Below, one piece after another: positions 9,280 through 17,055 of a stretch of DNA of 59,757 nucleotides. The stretch's first letter is position 1. Each line of letters opens with the position of its first letter. The notes below the pieces were generated by a model, which worked only from the letters and a program-made list of their open reading frames with translations, made no database searches and was not told where the DNA came from. This DNA comes from Romeriopsis sp046049545 (GTDB lineage Bacteria; Cyanobacteriota; Cyanobacteriia; Leptolyngbyales; Leptolyngbyaceae), in contig JBJORF010000027.1 of assembly GCA_046049545.1 (NCBI GenBank), positions 1 through 59,757 on the forward strand, given 5' to 3'. The translations under genes were made by a program, and so were the position numbers.

Positions 9280-10677
9280 ATGCTGACTCAACTGCGATTT
9301 CAGAATTTTAAGTCTTGGCGCGAGACGGGCGAAATGCGGATTGCGCCATTGACGGGCTTTTTTGGGACGAATAGCTCCGGTAAGACGAGCATTCTTCAGT
9401 TTTTGCTGATGTTGAAGCAAACAGCAGAATCGAACGATCGTACCCAGGTGTTGAACTTCGGCAATGAGCATACTTACGTTGACCTAGGCACCGCCAAAAA
9501 CCTGCTCCACAAGCAGCAAATCCCTAGTCGGCTGGAGTTTTCCTTAGCTTGGGATAGAGGCGATCGGCTACCTTACCTGTCGCTGCCGATCGAATATGTT
9601 CAAGTTGGAGAAAATCACTTTACTTCTGCATTTGCTCTAGTTTCGCAAATGCAGTTTTCAGCAGCGGTGGAATTTGACGATGAGTATATTGCGGCTGCAC
9701 AAATGATCTATAGCTATCCAGCAAAATCAGGGGAGCCAGCTCAAATTTGTTTGCTAAAACAGGGAAGCGATTATTCTTTGGTAGGTACTGGTATGGCCAG
9801 CGTACTGCCAGAAATTGTGGGGCATGATGTAACTATAGGAAGCCCCTGGAAAGTTTATGGTTTCTCCAGAGAAGTTTTTGGCGGTTCGCCTTGGCGAAAC
9901 CTCGACTCCAGCTTTGAACATTGCTTCGCTGATATTTATTACCTTGGCCCGGTTCGGGATTACCCTAAGCGCTTCTACAGTTGGTCGGGCGAAACCCCTC
10001 ACGATGTCGGTCGGTACGGCGAAAATACGATCGCGGCTCTTCTCTCGGCCCGCAAACAAGACCCCGAAATCGAAGCCAAAATCGCTCATTGGCTTAAATT
10101 CATGGGCTTAATCAAGGACTTCAAACTCGACTTAATCGCGCCTGAACAACGCCTCTACCAAGCCTCCGTTCGCATCGCTCCCGGTGGTACCTACGTCCCA
10201 CTCACCGATGTTGGCTTTGGGATGTCCCAGATTTTGCCCGTGCTGGTGCTGTGCTACTACGTGCCCCAAGGCTCCACCATCATCTTCGAGCAACCCGAAA
10301 TCCACCTCCACCCCAGCGCCCAACAGAAACTTGCCGATGTCTTCATCGACGTGATTAAAACCCGCGATTTACAAATCATCCTCGAAAGCCATAGCGAACA
10401 CTTACTGCACCGTCTCCAACGGCGTATGGCTGAAAATGGACTGAATCCGTCGGGCTTCAATGCCGAAGATGCCGCCCTCTACTTTTGCGAAATGGGTGAC
10501 GATGGCGCATCCCAGATATCGCAGCTCGAAGTCGATCCTTTCGGCAATATCACCAATTGGCCGACGGATTTCTTCGGTAATGAGATGGAAGATCTGGTCG
10601 CCATGACAGAAGCCGCAGTTCAACGAGAAGCTGCCGCCAATCAAACCGCAACTGAGGCGATCGAATGCACGTCGTAA
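9280..10677 (+). CDS. AAA ATPase, DUF3696 / OLD-like
   Basis: A 465-residue ABC/SMC-type ATPase. Walker A is GTNSSGKTS near residues 30-38 after the N-terminal MLTQLRFQNFKSW, typical of RecF/OLD-like proteins. A signature-like GFGMSQILPVL lies near 313, Walker B is TIIFEQPEIHLHPSAQ and the H-loop region LESHSEHLLHRL follows. This is the DUF3696 arrangement. The middle (about 80-210) is variable. It overlaps the PIN nuclease gene by 13 bases, so the two are translationally coupled. A role as a sensor/motor for the nuclease, perhaps in phage defence, is inferred. Confidence 0.85.
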   Translation: MLTQLRFQNFKSWRETGEMRIAPLTGFFGTNSSGKTSILQFLLMLKQTAESNDRTQVLNFGNEHTYVDLGTAKNLLHKQQIPSRLEFSLAWDRGDRLPYLSLPIEYVQVGENHFTSAFALVSQMQFSAAVEFDDEYIAAAQMIYSYPAKSGEPAQICLLKQGSDYSLVGTGMASVLPEIVGHDVTIGSPWKVYGFSREVFGGSPWRNLDSSFEHCFADIYYLGPVRDYPKRFYSWSGETPHDVGRYGENTIAALLSARKQDPEIEAKIAHWLKFMGLIKDFKLDLIAPEQRLYQASVRIAPGGTYVPLTDVGFGMSQILPVLVLCYYVPQGSTIIFEQPEIHLHPSAQQKLADVFIDVIKTRDLQIILESHSEHLLHRLQRRMAENGLNPSGFNAEDAALYFCEMGDDGASQISQLEVDPFGNITNWPTDFFGNEMEDLVAMTEAAVQREAAANQTATEAIECTS

Positions 10678-11156
10678 TCGATACCAATGTCTTAATCGCC
10701 GCAAACCAGATCGACTGTCCCCAAGCCAACCTCGCTTGCGTCCTGACCTGCCAACAATTCCTGCAATCACTTCAGCAAACTGGTGCTGTGGTCATCGATC
10801 GCCGTCGCTTAATCCTCAGCGAGTACGGCAATAAGGTTTATCCGAATCGCGCCAGAGTCGGCGATAAGTTTCTCAAGTGGCTGCTAATCAACCAAGGCAA
10901 CCCAAAATACTGCACCCAGATTGACATCACGCCCCATCCCATAAGACAATTTGTCGAATTTCCCGACGACCCGGCCCTTGCACAATTTGATCCGAGCGAT
11001 CACAAGTTTGTCGCCGTCGCGATCGCCTATCCGTCATCCCAGGGCGATCGGCCCAGCATCCACAACGCGGTCGATTCCGATTGGCAAATCTATGGAGCGG
11101 CGCTCAAGCGTTACGTCACGATCGTCGAACTTTGTCCCCATTGCCTCAAGTCCTAA
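10665..11156 (+). CDS. PIN-domain nuclease partner of the ATPase
   Basis: A 163-residue protein with a PIN-type metal-dependent nuclease core: Asp6 in VVIDTNVLI, Glu53 in LSEYGNK, Asp112 in DPSDHKFVAVA and Asp137/Asp139 in DSDW. These fit the acidic tetrad of PIN RNases. It starts inside the ATPase gene and no small antitoxin gene is present, unlike VapBC pairs; the ATPase occupies that position. A conserved CPHC pair lies near the C-terminus. Substrate is unknown. Confidence 0.75.
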   Translation: MHVVIDTNVLIAANQIDCPQANLACVLTCQQFLQSLQQTGAVVIDRRRLILSEYGNKVYPNRARVGDKFLKWLLINQGNPKYCTQIDITPHPIRQFVEFPDDPALAQFDPSDHKFVAVAIAYPSSQGDRPSIHNAVDSDWQIYGAALKRYVTIVELCPHCLKS

Positions 11157-11176
11157 CTTTTCCAAGATGGGCCAAT

Positions 11177-11305
11177 TCACCCGATCGGGTGAGGCTGCCA
11201 ATTCCTGTCCCGTCTAGGACAGACGCAACAGAATGCAAAAGTATAGAGCATAAATAAATCCTGAAGCCTTTGGAATTGCGCATATTCCAAAGGCTTCAGG
11301 ATTTT
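11177..11305 (+). ncRNA. Palindrome/GTATAGAGCA/terminator element, copy 1 (candidate small RNA)
   Basis: Three parts in order. First is the palindrome TCACCCGATCGGGTGA (11177-11192). After 48 bases comes GTATAGAGCA (11241-11250). Six bases later a 20-bp perfect stem with a 7-base loop (11257-11303) ends in a T run. The same order recurs at 14153 and 14281 on the same strand, with different hairpin sequences. It could be a small RNA with its own terminator. Alternatively, TATAGA could be a -10 box driving a very short hairpin RNA, or the whole could simply end the PIN gene transcript. Confidence 0.45.
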
Positions 11306-11308
11306 CCA

Positions 11309-11314
11309 TATAAT
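11309..11314 (+). promoter_or_regulatory. Possible -10 box upstream of glcF
   Basis: TATAAT lies 38 bases before the glcF ATG and directly after the terminator of the preceding element, so glcF probably has its own promoter. No good -35 box is seen at the expected spacing. Confidence 0.35.
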
Positions 11315-11352
11315 AGTGACTCGCGCCTATCATCCAACCCATCCTCCCGACT

Positions 11353-12654
11353 ATGCCCTTCGATGTTACCAATCCTCCGGATCCCAAACTGATTGATGCC
11401 TGCGTCCACTGTGGCTTCTGTCTTTCGACTTGCCCCAGCTATCGCGTCATTGGTAACGAAAATGACTCACCACGGGGTCGGATTTACCTGATGGATGGCA
11501 TCAACCGTGGAGAAGTGGAGTTGACCCCCACCACGATCGGTCACTTCGACACCTGCCTCGGCTGTCTGGCCTGTGTCACGACCTGTCCTTCGGGTGTGCG
11601 CTACGACCAATTGATTGAAGCAACCCGCGCTCAGACCGCCCGCAATGCCGAGCGATCGCCGATCGAAAAACTCCTGCGTCAAACGATTTTCGCGATCTTT
11701 CCCTATCCCGATCGGCTGCGAGCCTTGCTCCGTCCCCTTAGCCTCTACCAAAAAATCGGCCTCCAAAAGCTTGTCCGCAGTACGGGCCTGCTACCCAAGA
11801 TTTCGACCCAGCTCGCGGCGATGGAAGACATGCTGCCCGCGATTCCCGAGAACGCCTGGCAGGATAATTTCCCAGAACTGATTCCCGCCCAAGGCACTCA
11901 GCGGTTTCGAGTTGGCCTGCTGCTGGGCTGTGTGCAGCGGGTGTTCAATCCGGATGTGAATGAGGCGACGATTCGGGTACTGACGGCGAATGGCTGTGAA
12001 GTGGTGCTGCCGCCGAGCCAAGGTTGCTGCGGGGCGTTGTCTCATCATCAAGGTCAGGAAGCTGATGCCCAGGGTTTTGCCCGCCGGACGATCGCGGCTT
12101 TTGAGGCGGCGCAGGTGGATTATTTGCTCATTAATGCTTCTGGTTGCGGCCATACGTTGAAGGAGTATGGTCACATTTTGGCGAACGATCCGGACTATGC
12201 CGATCGGGCCAAGGCGTTTGTGGAAAAGGTTCGCGATGTGCAGGAGTTTCTCGCGGAAGTGGGCCTGACGACACCGCTGGCACCGTTGCAGGAAGCGCCG
12301 CTGACGCTGGTGTATCAGGATGCTTGCCACATGCTGCATGGGCAGAAGATTAGTGTGCAGCCTCGCAAATTGTTGCGCCAGATTCCGGGGGTGCAGTTGC
12401 GTGAACCGATCGATGCGGCGCTCTGCTGCGGCAGTGCGGGGGTGTACAACATTTTGCAGCCGGAGGTGGCCCATGAGCTGGGTCAGCAAAAGGTGACGAA
12501 TCTGACGCAAACGGGGGCGCAGGTGATTGCTTCGGCGAATATTGGCTGCTATGTCCAGATCTCGAAGCATTTGGGATTGCAGGGGAACACTACGCCCGTA
12601 TTGCATCCGATGCAATTGCTCGATCGTTCAATTCGGGGAGAGCGGTTGGATTAA
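11353..12654 (+). CDS. glcF: Glycolate oxidase iron-sulfur subunit
   Basis: A 433-residue subunit of glycolate dehydrogenase (GlcDEF), which oxidises photorespiratory glycolate to glyoxylate. Two 4Fe-4S motifs are seen: CVHCGFCLSTCPS near 17 and CLGCLACVTTCPSG near 66. Two CCG domains follow (GCCGAL near 225 and LCCGSAG near 357). Full length for the family. glcD and glcE are not in this window, as is common in cyanobacteria. The stop codon lies in the first unit of a two-unit 14-15-bp repeat (12644-12672). Confidence 0.95.
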   Translation: MPFDVTNPPDPKLIDACVHCGFCLSTCPSYRVIGNENDSPRGRIYLMDGINRGEVELTPTTIGHFDTCLGCLACVTTCPSGVRYDQLIEATRAQTARNAERSPIEKLLRQTIFAIFPYPDRLRALLRPLSLYQKIGLQKLVRSTGLLPKISTQLAAMEDMLPAIPENAWQDNFPELIPAQGTQRFRVGLLLGCVQRVFNPDVNEATIRVLTANGCEVVLPPSQGCCGALSHHQGQEADAQGFARRTIAAFEAAQVDYLLINASGCGHTLKEYGHILANDPDYADRAKAFVEKVRDVQEFLAEVGLTTPLAPLQEAPLTLVYQDACHMLHGQKISVQPRKLLRQIPGVQLREPIDAALCCGSAGVYNILQPEVAHELGQQKVTNLTQTGAQVIASANIGCYVQISKHLGLQGNTTPVLHPMQLLDRSIRGERLD

Positions 12655-12672
12655 ATCGGTTTGGATTAGACC
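12644..12672 (+). repeat. Two-unit 14-15-bp repeat over the glcF stop
   Basis: GGTTGGATTAAATC (12644-12657) is followed by GGTTTGGATTAGACC. The first unit carries the glcF TAA stop; the second copy lies entirely downstream. Confidence 0.5.
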
Positions 12673-12681
12673 CAGTTGCAA

Positions 12682-13005
12682 CTACGGCTCTTCGGGCTGA
12701 TTGCGGGCGGCGACTTGGTTGAGTGGTAATGCTAAGACGCAGGAGAAGGTGAGGAGCATGGAAAATAGGTTCAAAAATTTCATGCTGAGCCAGACTGCTG
12801 AACAATCTGGGCAGAGCCATTGCTCAACACCGTGGGTGACGCAGTTGAGCAGCCAGTAGCCAAACCCAAAGGCCATGAGATTCCAGTTGGCTTCACCCAG
12901 GTCTTTCTGGGTTGAGGCATCGTTGTATAGGACATACAAGCCGATTACGCAGGCCGCAAACGAAGCTAAACGGACGTACTCAACCCAAACCGCAGCATGT
13001 GACAT
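12682..13005 (-). CDS. Hypothetical small membrane protein
   Basis: A 107-residue protein with about three membrane segments (about 8-26, 43-58 and 75-95) and a short polar C-terminus. A CPDC pair lies between segments two and three (WLCPDCSAVW). No family recognised. It is convergent with glcF; the spacer is only 27 bases. The ATG start at 13005 is the first in frame. Confidence 0.55.
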   Translation of the reverse strand: MSHAAVWVEYVRLASFAACVIGLYVLYNDASTQKDLGEANWNLMAFGFGYWLLNCVTHGVEQWLCPDCSAVWLSMKFLNLFSMLLTFSCVLALPLNQVAARNQPEEP

Positions 13006-13220
13006 AGACCGTAAACACTCACGTACTAAACAAAGTTAAAAACTCAGCCCGAAACACGAACTAAACGAGCAAGCAATGATGTTGCTCAGGTATCTATATC
13101 GACAGTCTAGGAGCGGCTCAATTTAATTGCATCGAACTCTTATCAAAGTGAAATAATCAGAGAAATTCTGTTAATAAACCGCAATCTCTTAACCAGCCCT
13201 GACCCCTTCGCAAAAATCCC

Positions 13221-14138
13221 ATGAACCTGCCGCTGGTTTACCATCCTGTCTATTCTGCACCGCTGCCTTCGACCCATCGATTCCCGATGGCGAAGTTCAA
13301 GAAACTTCATGACCTGCTGCTTTACGATCGGGTCGTCACCCCTGACCAGTTCTATCACCCGGTCAAGCCCGCTGTTGACACGTTGCAACAGGTGCATTCG
13401 CCGGAATATGTCAATGCTTACTGTGAGGGGACGCTTGATCCGAAGGCGTTGCGGCGCATTGGTCTGCCTTGGGCCCCGGCGTTGGTCGATCGCACTTGCA
13501 TTGCGGTGGGGGGGACGATTTTGACCACCAAAATGGCGCTGGAATATGGCCTTGCTTGTAATACGGCGGGGGGAACGCACCATGCATTTCCGAGCTATGG
13601 TTCAGGATTTTGCATTTTCAATGATTTGGCGATCGCGGCGCGGACGTTGCTGAATCAGGGATTGGTTAAACGGATTTTGATCGTTGATTTGGATGTTCAC
13701 CAGGGCGACGGCACGGCTTATATCTTCCAGGACGAACCCGCTGTGTTCACGTTCTCGATGCATTGCGGTGTGAACTTTCCGGGGACGAAGCAGCAAAGTG
13801 ATTTGGATGTGGCGTTGCCGGAGGGGATGGAGGATGCGGCGTATTTGCAAACCCTCGATCGCTATTTACCCGATCTCCTGAGCCAAGTTAAACCGGATCT
13901 GGTGCTATACGATGCGGGCGTTGATCCCCATGGGGGCGATCGTCTGGGCAAACTGGCGCTGACCGATAGCGGTCTCTACTGCCGCGATATGCAGGTGCTA
14001 TCCACTTGTCTGGCGGCGGGTTTTCCGGTGGCCTGCGTGATTGGCGGTGGCTATACCGATGATATGGATGCGCTGGTGTATCGCCATTCGCTGCTGCACC
14101 GTGCTGCTAGCGAAGCCTTTCGGCAATATCGGCTGTAG
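13221..14138 (+). CDS. Histone deacetylase superfamily protein (AcuC-like)
   Basis: A 305-residue zinc-dependent amidohydrolase of the histone deacetylase / acetoin-utilisation (AcuC) family. Landmarks: GGTHHAFPSYGSGFCIFND carries the active-site His pair, DLDVHQGDGTA carries the zinc-binding Asp and His, and YDAGVDPHGGDRLG supplies the third ligand Asp. Full length. In bacteria such enzymes deacetylate lysines of metabolic enzymes or small acetylated amines; the substrate here is unknown. The two terminator elements directly downstream probably end its transcript. Confidence 0.9.
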   Translation: MNLPLVYHPVYSAPLPSTHRFPMAKFKKLHDLLLYDRVVTPDQFYHPVKPAVDTLQQVHSPEYVNAYCEGTLDPKALRRIGLPWAPALVDRTCIAVGGTILTTKMALEYGLACNTAGGTHHAFPSYGSGFCIFNDLAIAARTLLNQGLVKRILIVDLDVHQGDGTAYIFQDEPAVFTFSMHCGVNFPGTKQQSDLDVALPEGMEDAAYLQTLDRYLPDLLSQVKPDLVLYDAGVDPHGGDRLGKLALTDSGLYCRDMQVLSTCLAAGFPVACVIGGGYTDDMDALVYRHSLLHRAASEAFRQYRL

Positions 14139-14152
14139 ATCACCCGATCGTC

Positions 14153-14260
14153 TCACCCGATCGGGTGAAGTCTGTCCAGGGTTCAAATGCGTAGGATAGA
14201 GCCGAAAGTATAGAGCACAATTACTCCGAAGCCCCCTGTTTCAGTGGGTTCCGGAGTTTT
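14153..14260 (+). ncRNA. Palindrome/GTATAGAGCA/terminator element, copy 2 (candidate small RNA)
   Basis: TCACCCGATCGGGTGA is at 14153-14168, preceded by a partial copy (TCACCCGATCG at 14140-14150). GTATAGAGCA lies at 14208-14217. An imperfect hairpin at 14223-14257 (outer stem ACTCCG/CGGAGT) is followed by TTTTCTTTT. Orientation and order match copies 1 and 3. Confidence 0.45.
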
Positions 14261-14280
14261 CTTTTGGCTCAATTCGAGGT

Positions 14281-14405
14281 TCACCCGATCGGGTGACCAT
14301 GCCGGGGGAAGTGGGGAACCGAATGTGCCAGTTACTGTAGTGGACGTATAGAGCACAGGCTCCAGGACGGTTTGGGAGGGGCATCTCAAACTAACCTGGA
14401 GTTTT
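14281..14405 (+). ncRNA. Palindrome/GTATAGAGCA/terminator element, copy 3 (candidate small RNA)
   Basis: TCACCCGATCGGGTGA is at 14281-14296, GTATAGAGCA at 14346-14355. A hairpin at 14360-14401 (outer stem CTCCAGG/CCTGGAG, inner GTTTG/CAAAC) is followed by TTTT. It sits head-to-tail with copy 2, 20 bases after that copy ends. Confidence 0.45.
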
Positions 14406-14410
14406 CCTAA

Positions 14411-14480
14411 GCCGCTATCCATGAGCTGCTATCCATGAGCTGCTATCCATGGGCCATTATCCGTAAGCAGTTATCCGTAA
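14411..14480 (-). repeat. 14-bp tandem array (5 units) at the yebC 3' end
   Basis: Five consecutive 14-bp units, for example GCTGCTATCCATGA on the plus strand, running from 14411 to 14480. The unit nearest yebC contains its TAA stop codon and last codons; the others extend downstream of the gene with gradual divergence. Confidence 0.8.
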
Positions 14481-15301
14481 TTGGGTTGTGCGTTGAGTTG
14501 TTCGAGGAGCGCCTCGCTGAGTTCAAAGTTGGCGGTCACGGATTGCACGTCGTCGAGGTCTTCGAGGGCATCGACTAATTTGAGTAATAGGCGCGCTTGA
14601 TCAAAATCTGCGATCTCGACGATCGTCTGGGGAATCCACCGGAATTCGGCTGTGGTGACTGGGTAGTGCTGGTTTTGAAGCGTTTGGGTTAGGGCTTCGA
14701 GGTTGGGGATGTCGGTGACGATCGTGGCAAGTTTGCCGATGGTGTGCTCATCATCGAGATCCGTCAGTTCGTAGGTTTCGGCACCACCTTCGAGACAGGC
14801 TTCCAGCAGGGCATCTTCATCGATCGCCGTCATGGTTTTGCTACGACCCCGGCCAGCGGGTGTGAGGTCAAAGGTGAGTTCGACGACGGCCTTGTGGTCA
14901 AATAAAAAGCTGACGCACCCCATTTCCCCTAAGTTGCCTTGGCTCTTGGTGAAGGCGCTGCGGAGATCGGCGGCAGTGCGTTTGCGGTTATCGGTCAGGG
15001 CTTCGACGATCACGGCCACACCGCCTGGCCCATAGCCTTCATAGCGAATCGCTTCATAGGCATCGCCATCGCTCCAAGTGCCCGCGCCTTTGGCGATCGC
15101 CCGTTCGATGTTGTCGTTGGGGATATCGGCAGCTTTGGCCTTATCGATCGCGGTGCGCAGTTGAAAGTTGCCAGCGGGGTCAGCGCCTTGACGCGCCGCG
15201 ACGATGATTTCGCGGGCGATCTTGGTGAAGACGTTAGCGCGTTTTGCGTCCACGCGGGCTTTTTGCCGCTTAATCGTGGCCCATTTACTATGTCCTGCCA
15301 T
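14471..15301 (-). CDS. yebC: YebC/PmpR/TACO1-family protein
   Basis: A 276-residue member of the YebC family. The N-terminus MAGHSKWATIKRQKARVDAK is diagnostic, as are AKGAGTW and YEGYGPGGVAVIVE. Family members act as transcription regulators, and some assist translation of polyproline motifs, with TACO1 doing so in mitochondria. Slightly longer than the usual 240-250 residues, with the extra residues at the C-terminus. That terminus (PNYG) lies within a 14-bp tandem array, so the tail may have been reshaped by it. Confidence 0.93.
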   Translation of the reverse strand: MAGHSKWATIKRQKARVDAKRANVFTKIAREIIVAARQGADPAGNFQLRTAIDKAKAADIPNDNIERAIAKGAGTWSDGDAYEAIRYEGYGPGGVAVIVEALTDNRKRTAADLRSAFTKSQGNLGEMGCVSFLFDHKAVVELTFDLTPAGRGRSKTMTAIDEDALLEACLEGGAETYELTDLDDEHTIGKLATIVTDIPNLEALTQTLQNQHYPVTTAEFRWIPQTIVEIADFDQARLLLKLVDALEDLDDVQSVTANFELSEALLEQLNAQPNYG

Positions 15302-15548
15302 GGAATGATGACTTGCGGTATCGGGTCAAAAACTCAGCCTACTAGGATAAGCGATTTTTGGGGCTGGGTTGTGCTCAATCCGATCGCCGTAATGGGAAAT
15401 TTTACTTTTCAGAAACTGTCATTTCGCGCTACTCTGGACTACTGGTGACTTTTTTGCACTACAAGATTTTGTACTCAGGTTTTTGCACAATTGCTGATCC
15501 GGCTGCAAAATCGCTCGTTGACGAATTTAGAGGAGAGGGGTCAACCCA

Positions 15549-15740
15549 ATGGCAAAGCGCCGTAACTTGAAGAAAGAAAAAGCATTGCGCAACCAGGCCT
15601 ACGCGCGGAAGTTCCGCAAGCGGACGAATACTGGTCGCTATTCCCGTCGTCGTCCGGACGATCGTCAGGATGAGAACAGCAATGACGAGGAAAAGACCAC
15701 GAGCGACGAGGGTGCAACCTCGGCGGGTGCCGCTGACTAG
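15549..15740 (+). CDS. Small conserved basic/acidic protein
   Basis: A 63-residue protein with a strong ribosome-binding site (GAGGAGAGG, about 10 bases upstream). The first 36 residues are Lys/Arg-rich (MAKRRNLKKEKALRNQAYAR), the rest acidic and disordered. I recall similar small basic proteins in other cyanobacteria, without known function; the charge suggests nucleic-acid or ribosome binding. A 15-bp duplication and a terminator follow. Confidence 0.75.
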   Translation: MAKRRNLKKEKALRNQAYARKFRKRTNTGRYSRRRPDDRQDENSNDEEKTTSDEGATSAGAAD

Positions 15741-15746
15741 GGCGGC

Positions 15747-15776
15747 GATCGAGCATTTGACGATCGATGATTGGAC
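15747..15776 (+). repeat. Two-unit 15-bp repeat downstream of the small basic gene
   Basis: GATCGAGCATTTGAC (15747-15761) and GATCGATGATTGGAC (15762-15776) agree at 12 of 15 positions. They begin six bases after the TAG stop. Confidence 0.5.
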
Positions 15777-15786
15777 ACTGATGTTT

Positions 15787-15818
15787 CCCCTGCTCACCGT
15801 ATGGTCAGCGGGGGTTTT
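15787..15818 (+). terminator. Rho-independent terminator
   Basis: A 12-bp stem with two mismatches (CCCCTGCTCACC / GGTCAGCGGGGG) and a four-base loop, followed by TTTT. It ends the transcript of the small basic gene. Confidence 0.7.
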
Positions 15819-15830
15819 GCTATCAGCAAG

Positions 15831-15905
15831 GGGCGGTGAACTTAGGGTGTGTGGATGGAGGCTGTGTGGATGGAGGGTGTGCGAATCTAGGATGCGTGAA
15901 TCCAG
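15831..15905 (-). repeat. 15-bp tandem array (5 units) at the tRNA-Met 3' end
   Basis: On the plus strand, five 15-bp units run from 15831, for example GGTGTGTGGATGGAG (15846), GCTGTGTGGATGGAG (15861), GGTGTGCGAATCTAG (15876) and GATGCGTGAATCCAG (15891). The last one includes the final bases of tRNA-Met. The array thus extends downstream from the tRNA 3' end. Confidence 0.75.
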
Positions 15906-15973
15906 GGTGCAGGAGTTGAACCCGCCTGAGGCGAATTATGAGTTCGCTGCCTAAACCGCTCGGCCAACCCTGG
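15901..15973 (-). tRNA. tRNA-Met (CAT anticodon), probably elongator
   Basis: A 73-base cloverleaf without encoded CCA. Acceptor stem CCAGGGT/ACCCTGG is fully paired, including C1:G72, which argues against initiator tRNA. The anticodon stem GCGAA/TTCGC encloses CTCATAA, anticodon CAT; the T arm is GCGGG-TTCAACT-CCTGC. A lysidine-type tRNA-Ile cannot be fully excluded from sequence alone. Confidence 0.9.
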
Positions 15974-16035
15974 TATTTGATTAATCCTGATTTTAGTGCA
16001 GGAATCGAAAAACTGCATGGCCTTCCTCCAAAGAT

Positions 16036-16199
16036 CAGCAATTCCAAATTCAAAGTTTATCCATTGGCGATCGGGGTTGAAAATTGGTGTTGCGCGATTG
16101 GGGCGCGGAAAACGCGCCCGTACGGGAGGGATCGATCATCGCCCCATCCCATCCATGCAGTCGTCGGTGATCCGTAGGGGCGTGCATCCCACGCCCACA
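16036..16199 (+). repeat. Dispersed repeat, copy B (longest copy)
   Basis: 16036-16131 matches copy A at the left window edge. 16100-16199 matches copy C at 24531-24632. It contains the hairpin GGCGCG-GGAAAA-CGCGCC, the palindrome CCCGTACGGG and the block GATCCGTAGGGGC. No coding capacity. It fills the gap between tRNA-Met and the next gene; I see nothing else there. Confidence 0.85.
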
Positions 16200-16361
16200 A
16201 TCCGTATCGGCCAGCTGATCCGATCGGACAAATTCAGCGAGAGGGATTAAAATTCATAGCACTTGTCGGTGTGATCTCGGGTGTTTTTGCGCCGGGCTGA
16301 CTGCGGCATTGCGAGTGATTTTGGCTATTTTCTCCTGGATCTATTTTCCCCGACACCGTCC

Positions 16362-17051
16362 ATGAAACTCAATTCCACCGTTACGTTTACCTTTGTGCTG
16401 CTGTTCTTAATGCTCGGTGCGGGGTTTGCCAGTGCATTTGGCGGCTTCTCGATCGGGCGGGATGCGCTGAAGGGCATTACCCAGCCGGATTCGCGTCCGC
16501 AGAAGACCCGCGCCAAGGCGGCGAACAATAGCAGTAGCGAGGCCCGCGATGGCATGGTCTTGATGAAAGAGGAAGACCTGATCAAGTCGATGAAAGAGCG
16601 GATTGCTAGTTCAGCTAAGGGCGGCGGACGGCCCCCGGAAGCCGGAACAGATGAGCAGGCCGCCAAGGATAAAGCCAAGGACAAACCCTCTGATCCCGTC
16701 AGTCTGGTGAAGTTACCCCTCAGCAGTAATGTCGAAGGGGTAAACCTGGAAGTGCTATCGACCCGCCGTGAAGGGGATGCGACGCTCCTCGATATGACGG
16801 TTAAAAATACGAGCACCAAGGCCGTACAGTTCCGCTACACCTTTTTGACGGTGACCGATGATCAGGGGCGCATCGTTGCCGCTGAAACGATCGGTCTGCC
16901 CTCCGAAATCCCGAATAACAGCGAGACCTTCTCCGGTTCAGTTAAGTTGCCTACCAGCAGCCTCAAGGATGCCAAAAGCGTGACGCTGCAAATGAGTGAC
17001 TACCCCGAGCAGAAGCTCCAGTTCCGCCTAGCCGATATTCCGATCCAATAA
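16362..17051 (+). CDS. Hypothetical exported/anchored protein
   Basis: A 229-residue protein; the start is the ATG that gives an N-terminal hydrophobic helix (about 7-24), a signal peptide or anchor. A charged, low-complexity linker (about 40-105) follows. A C-terminal domain of about 110 residues, predicted beta-rich, contains VEGVNLEVLSTRREGDATLL and a long stretch on added ligand-free strands. It resembles FxLYD/Ig-like exported domains but I do not recognise the family. Only four bases separate it from the CorC-type gene downstream, so they are probably cotranscribed. Confidence 0.65.
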   Translation: MKLNSTVTFTFVLLFLMLGAGFASAFGGFSIGRDALKGITQPDSRPQKTRAKAANNSSSEARDGMVLMKEEDLIKSMKERIASSAKGGGRPPEAGTDEQAAKDKAKDKPSDPVSLVKLPLSSNVEGVNLEVLSTRREGDATLLDMTVKNTSTKAVQFRYTFLTVTDDQGRIVAAETIGLPSEIPNNSETFSGSVKLPTSSLKDAKSVTLQMSDYPEQKLQFRLADIPIQ

Positions 17052-17055
17052 CAGC

